A stretch of DNA of 10,737 nt from positions 1 through 10,737 of the forward strand of contig JBKOWU010000360.1 in NCBI GenBank assembly GCA_046724555.1, read 5' to 3'. How positions within the stretch are numbered: position 1 is the first letter of the stretch; the number at the start of each line of letters is the position of its first letter. The stretch is from JAFAQB01 sp046724555 (GTDB lineage Archaea; Thermoproteota; Nitrososphaeria; Nitrososphaerales; Nitrososphaeraceae). The position numbers and the translations under genes were made by a program. The notes under the pieces are model-generated. The model did no database searches. It was not told where the DNA came from and saw only the letters and a list, made by a program, of their open reading frames with translations. Positions 1 to 4,944 of the stretch are shown here, piece after piece.

Positions 1-148
1 TCATCTGGATTTCTGATTTTGGAATATCATATCTATCATTTCTTTCACCAAATACAACTATCTTATCCTCTGTTTCTCTTATTACATGCCCTATATATGG
101 TGAATCCAATGCAAGTACGCCTCTATTGAAATATTTGCCTGTTGTCAT
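1..148 (-). CDS. Small conserved thaumarchaeal-type protein, 3' end outside window
   Basis: Reading from 148 towards 1, an ATG opens a frame of 49 codons that runs off the window edge, so only the N-terminus is seen. It begins MTTGKYFNRGVLALDSPYIG and continues through HVIRETEDKIVVFGE and NDRYDIPKSEIQ. The alternating strand-like pattern with a VFGERNDRYDIP stretch resembles small PRC-barrel/DUF2171-like proteins that I associate with Nitrososphaeria, where they are thought to adopt a small beta-barrel; no function is assigned. An archaeal TATA-like element on the same strand (171-184) lies about 30 bp before the ATG, giving an almost leaderless mRNA and supporting this start. The family call rests on pattern memory; the coding call is firmer because the frame is clean and the promoter spacing is right. 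Confidence 0.6.
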   Translation of the reverse strand, partial: MTTGKYFNRGVLALDSPYIGHVIRETEDKIVVFGERNDRYDIPKSEIQM

Positions 149-170
149 AAATCGATAAGTGATGATACTA

Positions 171-184
171 CATTTGATATTATG
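171..184 (-). promoter_or_regulatory. TATA box for the minus-strand gene starting at 148
   Basis: Read on the minus strand this is CATAATATCAAATG. Its centre is about 30 bp from the ATG at 148, which puts transcription start within a few bases of the start codon. Confidence 0.4.
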
Positions 185-265
185 TCAGCATACTATTGAA
201 GAAATCATAAATGCCTTGAACAAATAATCTATAGCTCTGATAAATCATAAATCAGTTCTAGTTGA

Positions 266-273
266 TTAAATAT
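266..273 (+). promoter_or_regulatory. TATA box for the gene at 298
   Basis: TTAAATAT is centred about 28 bp before the ATG at 298. This is the spacing expected if transcription starts at or next to the start codon (leaderless mRNA). No Shine-Dalgarno is present, which fits. Confidence 0.45.
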
Positions 274-297
274 CAATCATAGGCGATAAGATCTGAA

Positions 298-537
298 ATG
301 TTAAAAAAGATAACTCATGTTGCAAGATCATCTTCGTATCGTGATGTCATATCGAAACTTATTGAAGATTGTAGAAATGAGTTAAATAAAGATAAGAGAA
401 TTGAGATGCTAAATCAAATAAATTCAATGCTTCTAAAATCTGATCAGCTAATTATACCATCTCAAATTACAAGTGAATACTTTAATCATGTATTACATAA
501 AGTAGAAGGAAAATTATTGCTTACTCTGAGTAAGTAG
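298..537 (+). CDS. Hypothetical 79-aa helical protein
   Basis: I do not recognise this protein. It is a short, charged, mostly helical chain starting MLKKITHVARSSSYRDVI, with a central Lys/Glu-rich amphipathic stretch (about residues 18-45) and a more hydrophobic C-terminus ending LLLTLSK. There is no signal peptide, membrane segment or Cys/His metal motif. The frame is supported by a TATA box about 28 bp upstream of an ATG and by Lys/Glu/Ile-rich codon use like that of the neighbouring genes. It stands alone, with the next gene on the opposite strand more than 250 bp away, so context gives no clue to function. It could be a small DNA- or protein-binding factor, but that would be a guess. Confidence 0.5.
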   Translation: MLKKITHVARSSSYRDVISKLIEDCRNELNKDKRIEMLNQINSMLLKSDQLIIPSQITSEYFNHVLHKVEGKLLLTLSK

Positions 538-796
538 GAATATTCTATAAGCTATATAATAATTGTGTGGTATGGGTTTGTTTGCAAGAGCGCATAACGA
601 AATTGGCATAGTGTGCGGGCTCATAGAGTGAAACCACCCCTTATGGTTTGCTTGCTTGATTACACGACTTCCAACATCAACTACTATTACTAATTCTAAT
701 GTCAGTTACATTAGATCAAAAGTATTATTAGAACTATTAGAACTATTTTGCACGTGATTTTGTCCTTGTAGATAAAAAGAGACCATCAAGCTCTAC
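538..796. other. Intergenic region with several small inverted repeats
   Basis: No convincing gene is seen. Structures visible are an 8-bp hairpin TCTAATGT/ACATTAGA (695-702 with 708-715, 5-nt loop), a 6-bp hairpin AAACCA/TGGTTT (631-636 with 644-649), and a short tandem repeat of a 9-mer around 727-745 (ATTAGAACT unit). The 8-bp hairpin lies about 80 bp beyond the end of the minus-strand PsbP-like fragment and could be a processing or termination structure, but archaeal termination relies mainly on T-tracts and none is obvious here. Confidence 0.3.
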
Positions 797-1141
797 TCAC
801 ACTACAAGGACGTAGTGTCTGTTAGACATGATATTTAATTGTACAAATTGGTCCAACGTAATTTGTTTTGGAATTTGTAGTATTCCAATTGTCACATTCT
901 CTAAAAAAGGATCATACATATCTTCCTTTGGTGAAGTAAAGCCGACTACTAGGGGTTTAGCTAAACCCTCTTCGACCTTTGTCCAGCTAACAGGATAATC
1001 CATTTTTATTTTATATAAATCCGAAATATATCTTAGTTCATTCCCATGTCCTGCTCCTTTGATCGCTCGGCTGGAAGTAGTGGGAGTAGGAGTATAGGCT
1101 GCTGGCGTACTACTAGATTGTCCTGTGTCCCAGTAATATTG
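797..1141 (-). pseudogene. PsbP-like domain fragment, second half of a frameshifted zinc-ribbon/PsbP gene
   Basis: This minus-strand frame is open from 1141 to the stop at 797 (114 codons), but its first ATG is only at 1003, inside the domain. Upstream of that ATG it encodes a Ser/Thr/Pro/Ala linker (SSSTPAAYTPTPTTSS) and then NELRYISDLYKIKMDYPVSW, which runs into TKVEEG, VVGFTSPKED, NVTIGILQIPKQITLDQFVQ. That is the usual first half of archaeal PsbP-family domains (Y-x-I-x-x-D-Y-P-x-x-W, then a strand-rich core and ITLDxY/F). The domain stops after roughly 65 residues, far short of the usual 140-170, so it is truncated at the C-terminus. Because the linker belongs to this frame while the zinc ribbon lies in another frame immediately upstream, the two most likely formed one gene. 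Function is unknown; archaeal PsbP-like domains are often membrane-anchored and extracytoplasmic. Confidence 0.5.
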
Positions 1142-1284
1142 TTATCAATTCTAAAACCACAATTATTACAATATCTTGAATCTATTGGATTGCTGTTATT
1201 GCACCGTGGACAATTTACCACATTGTTGTTAACACTAGCGGTTTCAATGTTTCTTTTTGTTATTGTTCTTGTTCTTGGTGTCAT
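1033..1284 (-). CDS. Zinc-ribbon protein, probably the 5' half of a broken zinc-ribbon/PsbP gene
   Basis: This 83-aa frame starts at an ATG (1284), with a basic N-terminus rich in Thr/Arg followed by a classic zinc ribbon: CPRC at residues 25-28 and CNNCG at 39-43, so Cys25, Cys28, Cys39 and Cys42 would bind one zinc. The first 45 or so residues look like real protein. From about residue 50 the chain becomes a hydrophobic Leu/Pro run (PILLLPLLPAE) that looks like out-of-frame translation, while the alternative frame over the same bases gives a proper Ser/Thr/Pro linker leading into a PsbP-like domain. A shift to that frame somewhere between 1141 and 1033 would restore one protein. Zinc ribbons like this often tether or multimerise small archaeal proteins. 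A possible TATA element lies near 1328-1339 on the minus strand. Confidence 0.5.
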   Translation of the reverse strand: MTPRTRTITKRNIETASVNNNVVNCPRCNNSNPIDSRYCNNCGFRIDNNITGTQDNLVVRQQPILLLPLLPAERSKEQDMGMN

Positions 1285-1574
1285 TCTGCTAACTTGTTTT
1301 TGTGATTGAGACTGAAGTTTCTCTGTGGCTTTTATCTAATTAGAATGTATTAGTATAGCATAGGAAGAGTAGCTTCATGTTATGTCAGAAACTATATCCG
1401 AATCATAATACGAAAACTCTTAGATTATCAAAAATTGTACTGTAATGACTGAAAGCAAACCGAAAATAGCTGATATCGCGAAAAGTAATATTAGTTCATT
1501 ATAGGAGTTATAGAAGTAACATTATTTAAATAACATTGATTATAAATCAGACACTAAAGTTAGAATCATATTTG

Positions 1575-1583
1575 TTATAAATA
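1575..1583 (+). promoter_or_regulatory. TATA box of the candidate small RNA
   Basis: TTATAAATA is centred about 27 bp before position 1606, exactly where a strong hairpin with a T-tract begins. The region is AT-rich, so a chance match is possible; the spacing is the argument. Confidence 0.35.
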
Positions 1584-1604
1584 TAAAATGAAATAATATA
1601 ATAA

Positions 1605-1662
1605 GGAGAATAGGGTTGTGTGGTTCATAAGACCTTATTTGTCCTATTCTTTTTCTTTTTTT
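1605..1662 (+). ncRNA. Candidate small non-coding RNA ending in hairpin plus T-tract
   Basis: AGAATAGG (1607-1614) pairs perfectly with CCTATTCT (1643-1650), and the stem can be lengthened by A-U and G-U pairs from 1603 to 1654. A T-rich run (1650-1662, broken by one C) follows, as in archaeal terminators. A TATA box is placed about 27 bp upstream of the stem and no open frame uses the transcript. A second pairing is possible: AATAAGG (1600-1606) with CCTTATT (1633-1639), which would cross the first helix or replace it. No C/D box, H/ACA or tRNA features were recognised, so the class is unknown. It could instead be the terminator of an unseen upstream transcript. Confidence 0.33.
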
Positions 1663-1728
1663 GTAGCGGAATATTTTATGCCAGCGTGAAATTCCGATAT
1701 CTTTCCAAAACTCTTCTAAATCTAATAC

Positions 1729-2052
1729 CTATTCATGAAACCCGGCGCCTATTATTTCTTTTTTAGCGAATTCGGAGTATTCTCTTTCCAATCGAATATA
1801 ATGCTGATTCAACTGTCCTAAATAATATATCGCGTCGTAGCGACAGTAATTTACAAGATGTTTAGTCTTTATGTCTTTATTACGAACTAGATGGGTAAGA
1901 TATCGCAAATTCAACTGGAATCCAACCAGAAGCCTTCTGTATTGTAGTAACCAGATATTTTCGCTTTCAGTTTTGATATCCGGAGGATAGAGATGATTCT
2001 CTCTAAATATGATTATTTCGGTAGAGGCTTCTCTATCTTGTTCATCAAATCG
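1729..2052 (-). pseudogene. Remnant of an unrecognised helical protein
   Basis: The minus-strand frame is open from 2052 to the stop at 1729. The only usable start inside it is a TTG at 1914, giving 61 residues; upstream the same frame still reads like protein (IFRENHLYPPDIKTESENIW, then LLQYRRLLVGFQL) but has no ATG, GTG or TTG and ends at a TAG. The 61-aa part contains amphipathic helices with many Tyr, Lys and Glu residues (LVNYCRYDAIYYLGQLNQHY, RLEREYSEFAKKE). In a third minus-strand frame around 1999-2073 there is another protein-like tail (RARRAGDVKTVSDLMNKIEK), stopping at a TAA. Having protein-like sequence spread across frames without starts suggests a decayed gene. I recognise no family. 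Confidence 0.33.
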
Positions 2053-2121
2053 CTAACAGTTTTGACATCACCCGCCCTTCTTGCTCGTTCAGTCTATTCA
2101 TCTGCCTACAGAACTAAGAGA

Positions 2122-2190
2122 ATGGAGCAGATGGAAATTCAGCATGTAGAGATAGAAGGTTTACCTTATCAGGTATTAGTACATGACTGA
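2122..2190 (+). pseudogene. Possible short C-terminal gene remnant
   Basis: A 22-codon plus-strand frame from an ATG reads MEQMEIQHVEIEGL then PYQVLVHD before a TGA, with codon use like real genes here. The frame extends further upstream to 1993, but that part is antisense to minus-strand protein-like sequence and does not look coding. This may be the tail of a lost gene. The evidence is composition only. Confidence 0.2.
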
Positions 2191-2270
2191 ATGAAAAGGG
2201 CAATTAATAAAAATCAGCAACACTGTATTATACAAATAGTTAAACATGGCACTATAATTAAAAACGTCAT

Positions 2271-3125
2271 TTGACATCAATCGGCAAGGTGTCTATTGGA
2301 TGTAGAATGCCAGTCAGGATAATGGGAATAATAAATGTAAGTTCAGAATCATTTTATAAAAATTCAATCAAAACAAGCATTCAAGAAATCTCTAAAACAG
2401 CCACCCAAATGCAGGAGAGTGGAGCCGATATAATTGATATTGGGGCTATGTCTACTGCCCCATATCTCGAGACTATCATACCTTTTGAAGAGGAGATTAG
2501 AAGACTCAAACCTGCAATTGAAGCAGTAAGAAGCAGTTGCAGCCTACCCATTTCTATCGATACGCCAAGATCCGCAGTGGCTAAAGAAACCATCGAATAC
2601 GGTATTGATGCCATTAATGACGTTACGGGATTAAAACATGACAAGAATATGGGGAATCTCTTATCGAAATCCCAATTACCGGTAATCATTGGCGCATTTG
2701 GTGGTAGTCAATCATCTACCCTAGGCAAAGTACCAGGCACGATAGAGACCCTTAGACAGAGTCTAGCAATAGCAAATAAATCAAAGATTAACGAGAACAA
2801 TATAATCATTGATCCATCAATTGGCTTTTTCAGACACGAAGGAAAAAATCCATTCTACACACAGATCAGAGATATACCATGGTACATACGCGATATAGAA
2901 ATTATCTCAAATTTAGATAAACTCAAGATCTTTTCAAAGCCGATCTGTATTTCTGTATCCAGAAAATCGTTTATAGGGAATTTGTTTAATCTAAAAGTTG
3001 AGGATCGTCTGATTCCATCAGTGGTATCGGAATTAGTAGCTGTATTAAATGGTGCAAACTTGATTAGAACACATAATGTTAGGGAAACAGTCCAGGCTCT
3101 CATAATGCTTGAATTGCTACATTGA
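2271..3125 (+). CDS. Dihydropteroate synthase family protein (archaeal type)
   Basis: A full-length TIM-barrel pterin-binding enzyme of 284 aa, close to the family's usual 260-290. Signature blocks appear in order: GIINVSSESF (19-28), ADIIDIGAMSTAP (52-64), SIDTPRSAV (95-103), INDVTGL (115-121), DPSIGFF (181-187), ISVSRKSFIG (227-236) and IRTHNVRE (265-272). Residues equivalent to the pterin and catalytic Asn22, Asp57, Asp97, Asn116, Asp181, Lys232, Arg266 and His268 are all kept. In bacterial FolP the third block is GGESTRPG; here the Arg is replaced by Ala (AMSTAP), and the first loop reads SSESF instead of TPDSF. These changes affect the p-aminobenzoate/pyrophosphate side, so the second substrate may differ. 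In archaea such proteins are tied to folate or tetrahydromethanopterin-type cofactor synthesis, and at least one methanogen homologue is thought not to be a true DHPS. The start is a TTG, the first possible one after an in-frame stop, and the residues after it (SIGKVSIG) match the usual N-terminal strand. No operon partner is visible. Confidence 0.85.
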   Translation: MTSIGKVSIGCRMPVRIMGIINVSSESFYKNSIKTSIQEISKTATQMQESGADIIDIGAMSTAPYLETIIPFEEEIRRLKPAIEAVRSSCSLPISIDTPRSAVAKETIEYGIDAINDVTGLKHDKNMGNLLSKSQLPVIIGAFGGSQSSTLGKVPGTIETLRQSLAIANKSKINENNIIIDPSIGFFRHEGKNPFYTQIRDIPWYIRDIEIISNLDKLKIFSKPICISVSRKSFIGNLFNLKVEDRLIPSVVSELVAVLNGANLIRTHNVRETVQALIMLELLH

Positions 3126-3160
3126 CACCTAATATTTTAACCAAAGTTGTAACTCTTTAC

Positions 3161-3538
3161 CTAACGTGCAATTGTTAACCGGTTTTTACTTAATGTAAAA
3201 ACTACAAGATTATTTAACATTAACCTTCTGCGTAAATCCGTATCTATGGTCGCTACTGCACATTTGTGATTTATAGCGTAGTCTATTATGGTTTCATCAA
3301 CATGGCGTGACTTTGCGACATTTACAACCCGAAATTTAGAAAATGACATTTCAATCGCAGTTTTTGCCATTTTTGATCGCTTCGGGCCGGTTTTGTGTTG
3401 CAAATCCTTTAGCTCTGATATCACAACATCAGGAATTAAAAAATTCAATTTGCCAAAATAGGCTTCAATTTTGTCAATCTGGCCTATTGGGGTAGTCGCA
3501 AAAACCATCAAGAAACTTGTATCACAGATAACATCCAT
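3161..3538 (-). CDS. PIN-domain nuclease, Fcf1-like archaeal family
   Basis: A 125-aa single-domain PIN protein. Metal-binding acidic residues are in place: Asp6 in CDTSFLM, Glu42 in VISELKDL, Asp81 in HVDETIIDYA and Asp99/Asp101 in ATIDTDLRRRL. The C-terminal D-x-D-L-R-R-R-L block is typical of the Fcf1/Utp23-like PIN group, whose eukaryotic members cut pre-rRNA, rather than of most VapC toxins. The archaeal role is presumed RNA processing. The frame extends to a TTG at 3562, but the TATA box at 3569-3580 predicts transcription start near 3548, so the ATG at 3538 followed directly by DVICDTSF is the better start. A decayed AbrB-type antitoxin relic lies divergently 66 bp upstream, which leaves open a toxin-antitoxin origin. 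It converges on the DHPS-family gene with a 35-bp gap. Confidence 0.8.
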   Translation of the reverse strand: MDVICDTSFLMVFATTPIGQIDKIEAYFGKLNFLIPDVVISELKDLQHKTGPKRSKMAKTAIEMSFSKFRVVNVAKSRHVDETIIDYAINHKCAVATIDTDLRRRLMLNNLVVFTLSKNRLTIAR

Positions 3539-3568
3539 TATACATCGTCTATACAGCAACAAAATGGC

Positions 3569-3580
3569 ATATATTATTAC
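3569..3580 (-). promoter_or_regulatory. TATA box of the PIN gene
   Basis: On the minus strand this reads TAATAATATATG. It lies about 37 bp before the ATG at 3538, giving a leader of roughly 10 nt, and it excludes the longer TTG start at 3562. Confidence 0.45.
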
Positions 3581-3603
3581 GTTATTTTCAAGAAAACGTG
3601 TAA

Positions 3604-3745
3604 GTTAAGCTACTATATTCTCGAGTAAATGAGCCAAATGTGATAAAGCTAAAGGAAGGTGATACCTTGGACTGGCAGCTAACTGTTATGAACGGTAAAA
3701 ATGGTGCTCATAGTGGAAAAGGAACAAACCTCAGCTAAAAAATGA
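3604..3745 (+). pseudogene. AbrB/SpoVT-type antitoxin remnant
   Basis: The plus frame from 3604 contains VIKLKEGDTLDWQL, the conserved second half of swapped-hairpin AbrB/MazE-like DNA-binding domains (L-K-x-G-D-x-(L/V)-x-W). In this frame it soon ends in NGKNGAHSGKG and a stop at 3738. Removing one A from the A5 run at 3697-3701 gives instead NGKMVLIVEKEQTSAKK and a TGA at 3743-3745, which is the normal C-terminal strand of such antitoxins. So the gene carries an apparent +1 insertion. The N-terminal half is missing or unreadable: there is an in-frame TAA just before 3604 and no good start. Members act as DNA-binding repressors or antitoxins, often beside VapC-type PIN genes; here the PIN gene lies divergently 66 bp away. 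Confidence 0.5.
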
Positions 3746-3801
3746 AACATCGATCTCTAAGCTATATTCTGCAATAGCGTAGAATTAAGCGGGAATCGAT
3801 C

Positions 3802-3963
3802 TTATATCGATTTATTATTCCTTTTGCGTTGTTCTTCCTCTTTCACTGTTTCAGAAGGGACATCTGTTTTCCTAACTACATGTTCTATTCTCCCGTTTGC
3901 TTTTTTCCCTTTACCTTCTAATTTCTGTTGTTCGCGCAGTTCTGAATCATAATGTGTGATAAC
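3802..3963 (-). pseudogene. C-terminal fragment of an unrecognised basic protein
   Basis: The minus frame ends at 3802 with a Lys/Glu/Arg-rich tail: ITHYDSELREQQKLEGKGKK, then HVVRKTDVPSETVKEEEQ and RKRNNKSI. It reads like the flexible end of a real protein. Upstream the frame stays open to an ATG at 4032, but that part is antisense to the helicase fragment, which is clearly coding on the other strand. The true N-terminus therefore appears to be missing. It abuts the helicase fragment head-to-head at about 3956-3963, as expected at a recombination or deletion junction. No family recognised. Confidence 0.33.
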
Positions 3964-4762
3964 CCAGCGTCTTAAAGGACTTCCCAGAATGGCTGATTTT
4001 GCTGAGATAGGCGAAATTGTATCAAGATGCATCGGTCATGAGAACAACAAATATCTTGATGCGTATTACAGGAATATCGACATTCAGGTCGAAGAAGCAA
4101 TTGCATCCAATCTTGTTGGAAATGCAATTATAAAATTGATGGAAAGGCTAGAAGCTAAAACACGCAGCTATGTTACCATCAAGGAGGATTGCAAAAGTAA
4201 CTGGTGCAGTTTACTATGGAAGGGTACTGCTACGGAGCTACTTGCAGATTTAGAAAGCGTTGCTGCCGAACTGAAGATTAATACACGCCACAAGACATGG
4301 CCTAAGGCACCTAATAGCCTCAGCAGGCGAATTAATGAAGTCAAGACAAACCTTCGTGAAATTGGCATTGTAATTGATAGTGGTGCTAGAGATTCAAAAA
4401 CTAAAGTTAAGACCATAGAGATACGTAAGATATCGTCAATATCGTTACCAGATAAAAATCAAGCTCAAATCACTGGCGATATTAGTGACGATATTAATCA
4501 CAAATTAACGACAGTATCGTCCGATGATAAAATAATATCGTTACATAAAACACCTCAAAGTTACGCTCAAAATGACACAGGTAACGATAGTTACGGTGGT
4601 AGCGATACTTTACATACCTTACAGGGAAATCCAAATAACTACGCACAATTAAAACACAAGCCATATTGGAACTTAGGAAAATGGCATTGTAATGAATGTA
4701 CAGCAAGTGGCGATAGGTTCTACATGGAAAACACTGACTGTAAAGGAGGTTCTAAAAAATGA
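3956..4762 (+). CDS. C-terminal part of an archaeal plasmid/virus helicase-primase (5' truncated)
   Basis: Residues 5-30 (RLKGLPRMADFAEIGEIVSR) match the region just after the ATPase core in D5/primase-type helicases of mobile elements, where R-M-A-D-F-A is a hallmark. Then come a winged-helix-like segment with W-x-G-T-A-T-E-L-L (88-97) and PNSLSRRINEVKTNLREIGI (118-138), a low-complexity Asp/Ser/Asn linker (about 155-235), and a small zinc-finger-like end, WHCNECTASGDRF...C (Cys245, Cys248, Cys262; no clear fourth ligand). The catalytic Walker A/B region, several hundred residues in intact relatives, is absent, and a stop codon lies two codons before the GTG at 3956. An alternative start is the ATG at 3989. 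The protein cannot be an active helicase; it may survive as a DNA-binding fragment or not be expressed. Its stop overlaps the next gene's ATG (ATGA). Confidence 0.65.
   Translation: MITQRLKGLPRMADFAEIGEIVSRCIGHENNKYLDAYYRNIDIQVEEAIASNLVGNAIIKLMERLEAKTRSYVTIKEDCKSNWCSLLWKGTATELLADLESVAAELKINTRHKTWPKAPNSLSRRINEVKTNLREIGIVIDSGARDSKTKVKTIEIRKISSISLPDKNQAQITGDISDDINHKLTTVSSDDKIISLHKTPQSYAQNDTGNDSYGGSDTLHTLQGNPNNYAQLKHKPYWNLGKWHCNECTASGDRFYMENTDCKGGSKK
4425..4610 (+). repeat. Cluster of ATATCG/CGATAT-type short repeats inside the helicase linker
   Basis: Within about 185 bp the core TATCG or its complement CGATA occurs eight times: as ATATCG at 4430, 4439 and 4536, GTATCG near 4514, CGATATTA at 4477-4484 and again at 4489-4496 (12-bp period), and CGATA near 4585 and 4603. 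The segment encodes the low-complexity linker. Amino-acid bias (Asp-Ile, Ser-Ile) may explain part of it; iteron-like protein-binding sites are the alternative. Confidence 0.4.
4745..4750 (+). promoter_or_regulatory. Strong Shine-Dalgarno for the 61-aa gene
   Basis: GGAGGT lies 8 nt before the ATG at 4759, within the end of the preceding frame. With the ATGA start/stop overlap it indicates translational coupling. Confidence 0.65.
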
Positions 4763-4944
4763 GTAGTGCTAAGGAATCAAATCGTCGTGTTGTGGAGCAC
4801 AAGAAATATGTCAAGGATGAAAAGTATGTTACAAACCATGGCATAGAATATACAATATATGTAACTGTGGTAGATGGCTTTGTAGAAGAATATCTCATCA
4901 AATCAGCTAGTGCCACAGATGTATTTACCAAAATCATTTGGTAA
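4759..4944 (+). CDS. Small 61-aa protein coupled to the helicase fragment
   Basis: Starts MSSAKESNRRVVEHKKYV and ends SASATDVFTKIIW. The N-terminal third is basic and charged, while the rest has an alternating beta pattern (IEYTIYVTVVDGFVEEYLI). There are no Cys, membrane segments or known motif, and I do not recognise it. The frame is well supported by a perfect GGAGGT ribosome-binding site 8 nt upstream and an ATGA overlap with the helicase stop, so it belonged to the helicase transcription unit of the mobile element. Its last 11 bp overlap the 3' end of the convergent sugar dehydrogenase gene, an unusually tight junction, perhaps left by the element's insertion or by deletion of spacer. 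A small DNA-binding or accessory replication protein is possible but not shown. Confidence 0.6.
   Translation: MSSAKESNRRVVEHKKYVKDEKYVTNHGIEYTIYVTVVDGFVEEYLIKSASATDVFTKIIW

Larger units (their letters stand above)
1285..1728. other. Long intergenic stretch; holds a candidate small RNA
   Basis: About 440 bp with no convincing protein gene. One 19-codon plus-strand frame from the ATG at 1445 (MTESKPKIADIAKS...) could be a relic but is too short to call. A perfect palindrome TTATTTAAATAA sits at 1522-1533, flanked by the direct repeat TAACATT (1517-1523 and 1531-1537). The main structure is the promoter-hairpin-T-tract arrangement at 1575-1662, listed separately. Confidence 0.4.
3802..4944. 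mobile_element. Relic of an integrated plasmid/virus-type element
   Basis: This segment holds a helicase-primase C-terminal fragment, a coupled 61-aa gene and a truncated gene on the other strand that meets the helicase fragment at a sharp boundary. Helicase-primases of this kind are carried by archaeal plasmids and proviruses. No integrase, attachment site or terminal repeat was identified, so the limits given are those of the gene fragments, not of an element. Confidence 0.35.

Noticed and set aside
572..631. 19-residue plus-strand frame starting MGLFARAHNEIG
   Set aside because: Too short, no promoter at the right distance and no family resemblance.
1046..1309. Plus-strand 87-codon frame opposite the zinc-ribbon gene
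   Set aside because: It is the antisense of the zinc-ribbon/PsbP frames, with Leu-rich composition typical of antisense reading, and the opposite strand carries a clear CxxC...CxxC motif.
1622..1634. GGTTCATAAGACC, resembling a tRNA T-arm
   Set aside because: It lacks the conserved T-loop GTTCRANNC pattern, and no acceptor, D or anticodon arm can be built around it.
1993..2123. Upstream part of the plus-strand frame ending at 2190
   Set aside because: It is antisense to minus-strand protein-like sequence and looks like a shadow; only the last 22 codons look natural, and these were kept at low confidence.
2381..3103. Two minus-strand frames inside the DHPS-family gene
   Set aside because: All DHPS motifs are on the plus strand; the minus frames are hydrophobic antisense translations.
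3964..4032. N-terminal extension of the minus-strand frame ending at 3802
   Set aside because: It is the exact antisense of the conserved RMADFAEIGEIVSRC part of the helicase fragment, so it is not the true beginning of that gene.
4168..4706. Two minus-strand frames inside the helicase fragment
   Set aside because: Shadows of a frame with recognisable family motifs on the plus strand.
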